Source: Bacteroidales bacterium UBA4284
GTDB taxonomy: Bacteria > Bacteroidota > Bacteroidia > Bacteroidales > UBA932
DNA length: 28,414 bases
Direction of reading: 5' to 3'
NCBI GenBank assembly: GCA_002395925.1
Contig: DGVM01000225.1
Location: 1-28,414 of the forward strand
How positions within the stretch are numbered: position 1 is the first letter of the stretch; the number at the start of each line of letters is the position of its first letter. The notes under the pieces were generated by a model that did not search any database, was not told the origin of the DNA, and saw only the letters and a program-made list of their open reading frames with translations. The position numbers were made by a program, and so were the translations under genes. This document shows, piece by piece, positions 15,515 through 24,800 of this stretch.

Positions 15515-17689
15515 TTACTTAAGCTCGGTAACCGTAATCTCGATGTCGGTCATACGGTTGTTGTTGCTCGCATTGGAATTGAGGAAGGTAAGGTCGAAGG
15601 TGCCGCCGGCAAAGTCGTCTGCGAAGGTTATGACAAATTGCTTGACATACACTTTCTTCTCCCAATTGGACTGATAGTCGGTCTGCTCGTTGTCGCCGAC
15701 GGTGACTCCCTCGGTAGAGGTGCTCACGGTAGGGCCGGTCTGGTAGTTGCCGCGGAACACGAGGGTAGCTGTCTTGACGCCCGGGCAAGGGATGCCGGAA
15801 ATCTTGAACCAGCCGCCGCCCTTGGGAACCATGAGGTTCATCATGTTGGCTCCGGACGTGTCTCCGTCGAAACCATTCTTGACATACACGAGGCCGTCGT
15901 CATAGAACTTGGTGCCGGCACCGCTCTCGGTATAGACTACTGAGGAACCGCCGAACACATAGGTGCTCACGTCTCCGCTGGCCTGATATGCGGAAGGGGT
16001 ATCGCCCTTTGCCGCCTTGGCGAACGACTCGCTGAAGAGGACCTCGTCTTCTGCGATGGAGACATAAGGATTCTGGCTGATGTTGAACTCGTAGCTGCTG
16101 GGAGATACCGATGCGCTTGTGCTCACGGTAACCTTGTAGCTCTTGACGGAGGCGCCGGTGTTTTCAGGGATGGAGACGCTCAGGACCGCATTGCCGCTGC
16201 CTGAAGCCTGGTCAACGCTTGCGCCGCCGGTTGCGGAGGCCGTCCAGGAGACGTTGCTGAAGATGTTGACGGAAATGATGCCCGCGCCGCTTGCTAGGGT
16301 CGATCCGTCAGCGTCGCAAGTGACTTTCAGACGGGGAGAAGTGCTTGCGGGGACGTCCTTGCGGTAGATGAGCGTATTAAGCTGTGAAGAGGTGGTAGCG
16401 TAAGCGGAGAACAGATTGCTGTCATGATTGTAACGCATCCAGTTCTTGCCGGTGATGTCGGCAAATATCTGGGCGGTTCCCTCGGAATCGAAGGTGACGC
16501 TCCAGCTGGCCGCTGCATCCATGGTATCCTTGGTACGCATGTAGTTGCCGCTGGCGCTGGAGGCGTTGGCCGCATAGATGTAGCCGGGAGCCTGCGCGGA
16601 AGTGGCCCTGAATGCATAGTGTCCGGGAATCACGCCGTCCTCGAGCACGAACACCTCGATGGACTCGCTGGGATCCTTGATGAGGTCGCCGTCCTTTGTG
16701 ATGCCTGCTGCGGAACGGTTGTTGGTGTTCTGGGCCGTAGAGATTGCAACCTCGTCGTCCTGGGCGACGATGATGATCTCGTCTCCGACGTGAAGGTCGC
16801 TCTCGGAGGTAACCTGCTTGTAAATCACGGGAGGCATCAGCTTAACGCCGCTCATGTCAACCGTGAAACGGAAGATCTTGCCGGAGGTGAAGGACTTGCC
16901 GGCGGGAACGGTGAGGGTCTTCCTGAGTGAGCCCTGGTCGGTAACGACTGCAAGGGTGAGGGCGCTGCCGGAGAGGTCTTCGGGAGCGATTGCGCACCAT
17001 ACGTCGTCGAGCTGGTCGGTGGTGACGGAGATGGACTTGAGCATGGTGTTGCCCTCTACGTAGGAACCGTCAAGCTTCATGTAGAAGCGGCCTGCGATGT
17101 TCTTCTCGGAAGAAACGCTCACCGACTGTACGGTGGCGCCGCCAAGATCGGCATTGGCAAAGGACATGTGAAGGTAAACGGGAACGTGCTTGAGGTTGAG
17201 GCTCACCTTGGAAGGGAGCTCGCCGCTGATCTCGGAGACTCCGTACATCACCTGAGCCTTCTCGTCGGGGGTACCGGCGCCGCTGGTCTGGCCGGAAGGA
17301 ATCTCGACCATGATGCGGCTTTCGCTTGCGTTCACGCTCTTGAATGCAGCCCAGGGATTGACGACTGCAAACTGGTACATGCCGCTGCCGTCATCGGTCA
17401 CCTCGCTGGCGAAGGTTGCAGTCTTGTGGTCTGCCGAAACGGAAAGGTCGGCTTTGAGGATGTCGCCCTTGAGATTGAGCGAGAGACCGATCTGAGCGTC
17501 GTTGTCGCTCCAAAGAACGGGGTAAGTGGAACCGTCGGGAGTGCCGAAGACGGTCCTGGTATCTACGGAAGACGCCGTGAACTCAACGATGCGGCTGCCG
17601 TACTGGGGAACTGACTCGATTTCCTTGGTTGTGCAGGAAGAAAGCACAAGGGCTGCCGATGCAGCGAAGAAGAATACTGACTTTTTCAT
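15515..17689 (-). CDS. Fimbrillin-like / BACON lipoprotein, first tandem paralogue (724 aa)
   Basis: I chose the start at 17689 (MKKSVFFFAASAALVLSSC, lipobox Cys19). In-frame ATGs at 17695 and 17701 are possible; the latter would overlap the small ORF stop as TAATG. Domains: fimbrillin-like about 32-278 (TRTVFG 44-49, YPVLWSDND 56-64); a middle domain about 290-445 with TSESDLHVGDEIIIV and STAQNTNNRSAAGITKDG; BACON about 452-540 with VNIFSNVSWTASATGGASV; and a C-terminal beta-sandwich about 548-724. The same fimbrillin, middle and BACON order recurs in the next two genes, so these arose by tandem duplication. Predicted surface lipoprotein, ligand unknown. Small ORF D lies directly upstream. 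Confidence 0.82.
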   Translation of the reverse strand: MKKSVFFFAASAALVLSSCTTKEIESVPQYGSRIVEFTASSVDTRTVFGTPDGSTYPVLWSDNDAQIGLSLNLKGDILKADLSVSADHKTATFASEVTDDGSGMYQFAVVNPWAAFKSVNASESRIMVEIPSGQTSGAGTPDEKAQVMYGVSEISGELPSKVSLNLKHVPVYLHMSFANADLGGATVQSVSVSSEKNIAGRFYMKLDGSYVEGNTMLKSISVTTDQLDDVWCAIAPEDLSGSALTLAVVTDQGSLRKTLTVPAGKSFTSGKIFRFTVDMSGVKLMPPVIYKQVTSESDLHVGDEIIIVAQDDEVAISTAQNTNNRSAAGITKDGDLIKDPSESIEVFVLEDGVIPGHYAFRATSAQAPGYIYAANASSASGNYMRTKDTMDAAASWSVTFDSEGTAQIFADITGKNWMRYNHDSNLFSAYATTSSQLNTLIYRKDVPASTSPRLKVTCDADGSTLASGAGIISVNIFSNVSWTASATGGASVDQASGSGNAVLSVSIPENTGASVKSYKVTVSTSASVSPSSYEFNISQNPYVSIAEDEVLFSESFAKAAKGDTPSAYQASGDVSTYVFGGSSVVYTESGAGTKFYDDGLVYVKNGFDGDTSGANMMNLMVPKGGGWFKISGIPCPGVKTATLVFRGNYQTGPTVSTSTEGVTVGDNEQTDYQSNWEKKVYVKQFVITFADDFAGGTFDLTFLNSNASNNNRMTDIEITVTELK

Positions 17690-17700
17690 AACCATGTGCA

Positions 17701-17823
17701 TTAAAAGATTAATTCCTCTTCCTGAGCGTCCTCGAGGCCGAGGCCGTCGAAGGATGTCAGTTCCATGAACTCGGAATATGCCTCAAGTGGCAGGTATTCC
17801 GCAATGGGTTTGTTGTACTTCAT
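17701..17823 (-). CDS. Small ORF D (40 aa), Y-x-x-P peptide upstream of the first lipoprotein
   Basis: ATG at 17823, 40 codons, TAA at 17703-17701. It starts 17 bases after the stop of the BACON lipoprotein gene and ends 11 bases before the next gene's preferred start. It begins MKYNKPIAEYLP with Tyr3 and Pro6 and ends in a run of acidic residues then LIF, so the C-terminal residue is Phe. It has no Cys and no signal peptide and is strongly acidic. It is the most divergent of the four small ORFs but keeps Y-x-x-P near the N-terminus, the acidic tail and the aromatic end. Function unknown. Confidence 0.65.
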   Translation of the reverse strand: MKYNKPIAEYLPLEAYSEFMELTSFDGLGLEDAQEEELIF

Positions 17824-17840
17824 AATTGTATATCGTTTGT

Positions 17841-20225
17841 TTAGTCTGCTTTGAACGAAATGGTCACATGATCGCCCACGCGGTTGGTCGCACCGTGGTT
17901 AAGAGGCATGTCGGTTCCCGCGATGCGGCTCACGGAAACCACCCTTGCGCGCACCCTGACGGTGGTGGACTTAGTGATGGCGGGAAGGTGGACCGACTTG
18001 TTGATCGTATAGACCGTGGACGCCTTCTCGAGCGCATAGGTGTACTGGAAGTTCTCCACGCCGCTCTCGCTGTCGTAGGTTCCGTCCTTGGGATCGACCG
18101 GAGTCCAGTTGACGCCGTCGCCGGAATACTCGAGCAAGAAGTACTTGGGGCCGTTGCCTGAAGACTCGGCGCAGTACTCTATGGTATATGTACCGGCAGG
18201 ATTGGTGACGTTGAACACCTCGAAGAGCCAGTAGTCTTCCTTGTAAACGCCGTAGTGCAGCAGGCAGTGCTTGCCGTTCCAGCGTTCCTCGGAACGTTTC
18301 TGGTAGGTTGTGTTGCTCGGCGTAGGCGTGGTGGTGGAAGTACGGATCACGCTCAGCTTGCCGTGGTGGGTATCGGAATACACGTACGAACCGGATACGT
18401 TGTTGAGCGAGAAGTCAACTCCGTTGACATTGCTGGGGCCGGGCATGCTCCAGGTTATAGGGAACTCGGCAGGCGTCGTAACCTCCTGGGGCTCATCGGT
18501 TCCGGGGTCGTCGGGCTTCTGGGAGCCCGGCTTCGCACCCTGGATGATGGCGATGGAAGACCTCGTGATGCCGGCCTTGACGACGATGGCGCCCTCGCGG
18601 ATGGAGCCGGTGGCGTTGTCGTCGCAGCTAACGCTGAAGGAAATATCATCGCCGGCGGAAGATTCGGTCTGGTCGATCTTGATCCAGTCGGATGAAGGGG
18701 TGAGGGTGAAATCCTGGTCGGAAGATACGGTGAACTTGCGGGAGCCCGCATTCTCGCCGTTGAAGGCAAGGTATGAAGGATTGACCGTAAGATTGGCCTT
18801 TGTGAGCGTTTCGGAACCGGCAGCCACGATGGAAATCTGAGGCTGATAAGGGTCGTCGGCAGTCTTGGTATCGACTGCAAGACGCCATGTTCCGCCGTTG
18901 GGCGCACCCAGGGCCCCGTTTCCGTTAGCCTGCCAGTTGGCGGCGCAGATAAAGCGGAATTCCACCTGGTCGGTGTTGGCAGTGTAATTGGCGAGGGACT
19001 CTACGAAGATGTTCGTGGAGCCGTCGGAATTCATGACATGGGTGTAAACGACAGGCTGACCGTCGGGCCCGGGGACCTCGGGATCGGTAAGAGGCTGGCC
19101 TGCAATCTTCCAGGTCTCGCCGTCGCGGAACTCGAGTCTCCAGTACTTGTGACCGGTGCCGGATACGCGCGTGCCGAACACCAGCTTGACAATGGTTCCT
19201 GCGGAAACGGGCGCCGCAGCAACGATCTCAAGATAATCTCCGGGCCACACTCCCGCGGCACGGGGACAATTGTCGGAGACGTCGATGACGGCTTTGCCGG
19301 CGCTGTCAACGGCCTTGCCGCTTTCGTTGTGCCAGGTCATCATGCCGCTGCCGCTTACGGGAGGGATGGTGCCGCCGTTAGGCCAGGTGGAGGCGTAGGT
19401 GTTGTCTGCCACGCGAACCGCCCACTTTACGGGGAAGCCTTCGAGTTCGGTTTCGTTGGCAGGATACTGCGTGATGGGGATAAGCTCGCTCTTGGCCTCG
19501 CCGTCGAGAGTATAGTTGACCGTGAGGTTGGCGCCGCGCACGCCAAGGTTGTTGGCTGCGACCTTGAAGACGAGGGTATCGACCTGTTTGCCGGGGGTAT
19601 GCTTGGACTCGTCGGCAATCCAGGAAAGGTCGGCGGTGCCATAATCGGAGGAAGGTTCGAGGCTGTAAGTCCAATCGACGTTGGACGTTACGGCAAGACG
19701 CACGCGCTGGCCGGCAGCCTGCACATTGAATTTGGCGGCATTCATCTCCAGTAAGTGCGGACTCTTGTCCTGGGTGACGGTGAGTATGCCCTCCACGGGC
19801 TCATAGCCGTTACCCTTGTCCACCAGAATATTGAACATGGCGGTGCGGCTGTTGACCGGGTCGATGTTGCGTTCGGTCTTGAAGAAGAAGAGGCCCTCCT
19901 TCTCGCCGCTGCCCGGGAAAGGATGTATCCAGGGCAGGTCTTCTCCTGTGGCGGAGACGACTTTCCAGCGCATGTTGGAAGTTACATGGAAGCGGACCGC
20001 CTTGGAAACGTGTTTTGCGTTATCGGCCGACGCGCTCCAGGCGTTGGGTCCAAGGGCAAGCGTGTACTGGGCCGACATCTCGTCGAGCGTTGCAACCGGT
20101 ACTTCGGAATCGTCGCGCAGTACGATGCTGAAGTGGGGGTCACCCACAATCACGAATTCGTCCTGCTCCTTGCGGCAGCCTGTGGCTGCGAGCAATATGA
20201 CCAAAGGTATGAGTAACTTTTTCAT
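17841..20225 (-). CDS. BACON-type lipoprotein downstream of SusD (794 aa)
   Basis: The lipoprotein signal peptide is MKKLLIPLVILLAATGC (Cys17). The rest is a string of beta-rich modules. BACON-like repeats are suggested by VRFHVTSNMRWKVVSATG with an early VTQDK, then VRLAVTSNVDWTYSLEPSS with ITQYPA, and RKFTVSSDQDFTLTPSSDW with IIQGAK. Between and after them are two modules of jelly-roll appearance, around 270-460 and 590-794. This position directly after susD is typical for SusE/SusF-like surface ligand-binding lipoproteins, and that is the likely role. No catalytic motif is visible. It starts 6 bases after the susD stop. It lacks the TRTV/YPVLW fimbrillin start of the next three lipoproteins, and no small ORF precedes it. 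Confidence 0.78.
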   Translation of the reverse strand: MKKLLIPLVILLAATGCRKEQDEFVIVGDPHFSIVLRDDSEVPVATLDEMSAQYTLALGPNAWSASADNAKHVSKAVRFHVTSNMRWKVVSATGEDLPWIHPFPGSGEKEGLFFFKTERNIDPVNSRTAMFNILVDKGNGYEPVEGILTVTQDKSPHLLEMNAAKFNVQAAGQRVRLAVTSNVDWTYSLEPSSDYGTADLSWIADESKHTPGKQVDTLVFKVAANNLGVRGANLTVNYTLDGEAKSELIPITQYPANETELEGFPVKWAVRVADNTYASTWPNGGTIPPVSGSGMMTWHNESGKAVDSAGKAVIDVSDNCPRAAGVWPGDYLEIVAAAPVSAGTIVKLVFGTRVSGTGHKYWRLEFRDGETWKIAGQPLTDPEVPGPDGQPVVYTHVMNSDGSTNIFVESLANYTANTDQVEFRFICAANWQANGNGALGAPNGGTWRLAVDTKTADDPYQPQISIVAAGSETLTKANLTVNPSYLAFNGENAGSRKFTVSSDQDFTLTPSSDWIKIDQTESSAGDDISFSVSCDDNATGSIREGAIVVKAGITRSSIAIIQGAKPGSQKPDDPGTDEPQEVTTPAEFPITWSMPGPSNVNGVDFSLNNVSGSYVYSDTHHGKLSVIRTSTTTPTPSNTTYQKRSEERWNGKHCLLHYGVYKEDYWLFEVFNVTNPAGTYTIEYCAESSGNGPKYFLLEYSGDGVNWTPVDPKDGTYDSESGVENFQYTYALEKASTVYTINKSVHLPAITKSTTVRVRARVVSVSRIAGTDMPLNHGATNRVGDHVTISFKAD

Positions 20226-20231
20226 GATTTA

Positions 20232-21827
20232 CTACTGCTGAGATGAATAAGGACTGCGGTGCGAGCCGTGGAGCTTGACGTACGACCAGTCGAGGGGAAT
20301 GTGCATGTTGTTCACTGCGCCGGCGCCGCCCATGCGCTCAAGGGCCTCGGTGACGTGCGCACTGTTGGAAGCTACGGTGTAGTTGGGGTATCCGTAGCGT
20401 GTTGGCAGCTCGTAATCGTTGGAAGAAGTACCGTCAGCTATCTGGAAATCAGGATATTCGGTACGCCTCCACTCGTTATACACTTCGTAGCCGCAGAAGT
20501 ACAGGGAAAGGAATTTCTGGCAGGCTATGAGTTCCTCGGCGCTGCGGTAGAGGCCCTCGCCGGCATTTGCCATGTCGTAGGAGCCCAGCGGACCGCCGAG
20601 CAAAGTGTTGATGTCTGCAGAGCGCACGGTAACGGGTTTGGCTGCGTACTGGCCGAATTCCGCCCACTTGGCTATGCTGGCGCGTACGGCCTCCTCGTAG
20701 AGGTCTTTTGCAGTCTTGCCCGCTACGTTGAGTTTGCCCTTCTGCACGCCCTCGGCGAGAATGAAGAGCACCTCGGAGTAATCCATGAGGAAAGCAGGCA
20801 TGCTCGAACGGGCGAGGACAGCATAGTTGGGAAGCGCGGAGCCGGCGTCATAAGCCTTGAAGTCTCCGGTGGGCACACCGCCGCGGGAGCCCTTCCATGC
20901 GCCGGAGCGCTGGGTTGCGAAAATGGGAAGGCGGGGATCTTCGAATATGGCGTTGCCTTTGTCGTTGAACTGCACCATCATGTCAATCATGGTCTGGGTG
21001 ATGCGGTGTGCGGTGAAGTTGGAATTCGTCATGTTCTGCTGGCCCCAGTAGTTGCGGTAAGGGTCAACATCCTGAAAGGGAACGGCCGCGTTGTCGGTGT
21101 TGTCGGCGAAGACGGGATACTTGGAAGGATTGTCAATTATCTGCTGGATGGCAGCCCAATAGCTGTCGTTGATGCCGGACATGCGGCAGAGTATGCGCAG
21201 CTTGAGGGAATTGGCGAACTTTATCCATTTGGTGTAGTTGTCGCCATACATCTTGTCGAGACCCGGCTTGGTGAGCGAAGGCCTGCGGGCGAGGATTACG
21301 GCGGCGCTGTCGAGGTCGGCTACGAACTCGGCGGCAAGCTCTTCCTGACTGTCGAACACTGGGCTGGTGTTCTCGGTCTGCATGTAAGCCTCTTTATAGG
21401 GGATGTCGCCGAACAGGGCGGAAAGGTTGCTGAGGCAATAGACCTTGAGAATAAGGCCGAGAGCCTCCATGTACTTGTCTTCCCTCTTGACGGCCTGGGC
21501 AACGAGGTGATGGGCGTCGAAGCCGAAGCGCGCGTAATTGTCCCACTGGCTCTGCCAGTTGCCGTCGGTAACCTGATACTGGTGTATCTGGGTGGTCTGG
21601 CCGCTGGTGAACGCCGTCACCTGGGCCAGTTCGTTGGCGAAGAACCATGCCTGGTACTGGTTGTTGACGCCGATTCCGTAGAACAGGGGTTCGAACAGGG
21701 ATGTGGGAGCGGCATCGCCGAAGTTTATCTTGTTGGGATTCGTATTGATTTCCACGAACTTTTCTGTGCAGGAACAGGCTGCTCCGCAAAGGGCCAGGGC
21801 CACGAATGTCTTGATTATCTTATTCAT
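20232..21827 (-). CDS. SusD/RagB-family nutrient-binding outer-membrane lipoprotein
   Basis: SusD-like proteins are surface lipoproteins that form the lid on a SusC transporter and bind the substrate. This one has 531 aa. The lipoprotein signal peptide is MNKIIKTFVALALCGAACSC; Cys18 or Cys20 could be the lipid site. The start of the mature protein, FVEINTNPNKI, and blocks such as YMEALGLILKVYCLSNLSALFGDIPYKEA, here cited by their residues around 119-147, and EVLFILAEG fit the SusD-like_2 branch. The C-terminal region has GYEVYNEWRRTEYP and ELPTRYGYP, also typical. It begins 6 bases after the SusC stop, so the two are translated as a pair. The substrate cannot be read from the sequence. Confidence 0.92.
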   Translation of the reverse strand: MNKIIKTFVALALCGAACSCTEKFVEINTNPNKINFGDAAPTSLFEPLFYGIGVNNQYQAWFFANELAQVTAFTSGQTTQIHQYQVTDGNWQSQWDNYARFGFDAHHLVAQAVKREDKYMEALGLILKVYCLSNLSALFGDIPYKEAYMQTENTSPVFDSQEELAAEFVADLDSAAVILARRPSLTKPGLDKMYGDNYTKWIKFANSLKLRILCRMSGINDSYWAAIQQIIDNPSKYPVFADNTDNAAVPFQDVDPYRNYWGQQNMTNSNFTAHRITQTMIDMMVQFNDKGNAIFEDPRLPIFATQRSGAWKGSRGGVPTGDFKAYDAGSALPNYAVLARSSMPAFLMDYSEVLFILAEGVQKGKLNVAGKTAKDLYEEAVRASIAKWAEFGQYAAKPVTVRSADINTLLGGPLGSYDMANAGEGLYRSAEELIACQKFLSLYFCGYEVYNEWRRTEYPDFQIADGTSSNDYELPTRYGYPNYTVASNSAHVTEALERMGGAGAVNNMHIPLDWSYVKLHGSHRSPYSSQQ

Positions 21828-21833
21828 AGCGCT

Positions 21834-24800
21834 CTAGAATTTAAGTTTGATGCTGCCACCGTAGGAACGGCTCATGGGGAAACTTCCCGCCTCTATGCCT
21901 CGGGTCGCATTGGCGTCGTTGGCGCCTGTGACCTCAGGGTCGTAGAACGGATAGTTGGAGATGCAGAAGAGGTTGTTGGCATACAGGGAAAGGGTAATGC
22001 CCTGCAGGACCTTGGTCTTGCTGATCAGCGACTTGGGGAAGTCGTAGGAGAGCGTCACCTCCTTGAGCTTGAGGAAAGAGTTGTCGTAGATGTACTCCAC
22101 GAAGTTGTAACGGTTGGCCTTGAAATTGGAATAGTAGGTGTAGATGTCCGACACCAGCGTGGTGTTGGTCTTATATATTCCGTTGCCGTCATCGTCGTAT
22201 CCAACGAAATTGATTCCCTCTGGAATAAGTCCGTCCTGACGGCCTTCGAGGGTATTCTTGAGCTTGCCCTGATAACCGAGGCTGGCCGCAGTGACGGAAT
22301 AGGTCTTGCCGCCCAGCTGCGCCGAGAAGATGGCGCCGAGGCTAAGGCCCTTCCATTTGACGGAGGTGCTCAGGCCGCCGAGCCAATCGGGATTGACGTT
22401 GCCGAGGTAACGGAGTTCGTCGGACATGCTGGGAAGACCCGTGACGGAGTCGAGAACCGTCTGTCCGGCGCAAGGAACCTTGCTGCCGTCCTCACCGAGG
22501 ATGTATGAGCCTTCCGGAGCGAGCGTGAGGCCCTTGCCCCAGAGCTGCCCCATCTGCTGGCCTACATAATTATATACATACAGGCGGGAGCCGATGGTGG
22601 TGCCCATGTCGGCCTGATGGGGCTGACTGTTGTCCCAGCCGTCGTACATCTTCTCCAGGACCGCACGGGAGCGCGATGCGTTGGCGCTTACGGTCCAGGT
22701 GAAGTCGCGGGTCTTTACGGGAACCACGGTGAGCGAGAGTTCGAGACCCTTGCTGCGGATAAGGCCGATATTGGAGGTGTAATACTTGGCACCTGTCATG
22801 TAGTCCACCGGGCGGGCGTAAATCTGGTCGGTGACGTCGGAGGTGTAATAGGCCACGTCGAATGCGAGCCTGTTCTGGAAGAACTTGCCCTCGAGACCGA
22901 ACTCCCATGTAGCCACGTTCTCGGGACGCAGGTAGTAGTCGGGGAGGGTGGCTCCGGGACGGTATCCGCCGGGGAAATCGGTGGTAGTGTACATGTAGGA
23001 GATGGCGTAGGGAGTAGTGTCGCGGCCCACGTTGGCCCATGAGGCGCGCAGCTTGAGCATGTTGACCCAGGGCGCCCAGGAATTCATGTTCGCCACCCTG
23101 TCAAGCATCACGGAGGCGCTCACGGACGGGTAGAAGAACGACCAGTTGCCGGGCGAAAGGGTGGAAGTCCAGTCGTTGCGGGCGGTGAGGTCGAGGTAGA
23201 GCATGTCTTTCCAGCCGAGCGACACCAGACCGTAGAGGCTGTTGACGACCTTCTGCGAACGGTAGTAGTCGTCCTGAGGGATGGTCTCGGCCGGATAGTT
23301 GGTGGGATTGTAAACTCCCTCGATGTCCAGACGGTCGAGCGTAACCTTGTGGCTGCGGCGCATGTAGGTCATGTTGTTGCCGCCGAATGCAGCGGTAAAC
23401 GACAGGCCGTCATTGAAGAAGGAGTCGGTGTACTTGAGCAGGAAGTCGGAGTTGATCTGGGCCACGAAATTGTTTTGCTCGCGGTACCAGCCCTGTTCGT
23501 AATTGTATGTGTACCAGGGCTTGCGCTGGGTACGGAACTCGTTTACTATGTCGAGACCCGACTTGACGTCCAGGGTGAGCTTCTTCTTCCAGAGGTTGAT
23601 GCTCAGGCCGGCGTTTCCGAACACGCGGTCCTTGTCCTGGGTGTTGGTCATCTCGTACAGGATGCGGTAGGGGTTGTAGTACTGCTCCTGGCTGAGGAGA
23701 TACTCCTGCGGGTTGTAGTAGGCCTCGCGGTCCCAGCGTCCGGCGAAGTACTCGTCGGCATAGGCGCTCATGGGGATGTTGGTCTGATTCCAGATGATCT
23801 GGTACATTACGCCGTTGTTGGAGTAGGCTCCGGACGGAAGGTTGTCGGAATCGGTCATGTAGTAGTTGACCTTTGCGTTGAAGTCTATCCACTTGTTTAC
23901 CGGAGTCTTGAAGGAGAAGGAGATTGAGTTGCGCCTGTATCCGGTGTTGGGAAGTATCCAGTCGTTCCTGGAGGTATTGGCAGACAGACGTATGCGGGTG
24001 CCCTTTCCGTCACCGCCGTCGATGGAAATGGAATTCTCCAGGGTCATTCCGTTCCGGAAGATGCCGGTGTACCAGTCATCTGCATAGACCCAGGGGGTTC
24101 GGGTGAATTCTCCCGTCTCCCAATTGATACTGTTCCACTGATAACGGAGCTTGGTAGCGTCGTAGGCCTCGCCGAAGGCGTAGCGGCTGTAGTGACGGCC
24201 AAGGCCTTCGGGGTTGTTCTTCCAGAGAACGTACTCGTCGAGACCGAGGTCGCTTCCCGGTCCGTAGGTTGTCTGGAAATCAGGCCAGTAGCCAGGGACG
24301 TCGTAGGTAAAGCGGGAGCTTACGGTAACGCCTATGCCACTCGCCTTGCTGCCCGACTTGGTGGTGATGATGATGGCGCCGTTACCTGCACGGGAGCCGT
24401 AGAGGGCCGTTGCAGCCGCACCTTTGAGCACCGTAACCGATTCGATGTCGTCGGGATTGAGGTCGGAGCCGTTGTCGCCGAAGTCGATTGGGTTGTCCTG
24501 GTTGGTGTAGCCCGATCCGGAGGCGTTGGCGATCATTCCTGACTCGATGGGCACGCCGTCAACCACGAAGAGGGCGGAACCGGTGCCCGAAAGCGAAGGG
24601 TCGCCGCGCACGATGACGCGGGTGGACGACATGGGGCCGGCTGCTTTGTTGAACTGCACGCCGGGGACCTTGCCCTCCAGACCGCCCAGCCAGTTGCTGG
24701 ACTGCGACTGGTTGATCTCGTCGCCGCCGACTTCGACCACGGCGTAACCGAGCGAGCGGCGCTCACGGGTCATACCGAGTGCGGTGACTACGGACTCGCC

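Noticed and set aside
9810..17823. Reading the small ORFs as precursors of modified peptides (RiPPs)
   Set aside because: No modification enzyme, protease or peptide exporter is encoded in the window, so it stays only one of several possible ideas and is not called.
17841..20225. Possible enzyme domain in the long BACON lipoprotein
   Set aside because: I found no catalytic motif; all segments look like beta-sandwich binding modules.
20259..22508. Long plus-strand open frame (749 codons) opposite susD and susC
   Set aside because: It is antisense to two firmly identified genes, has Val/Gly/Ala-rich low-information sequence, and no domain.
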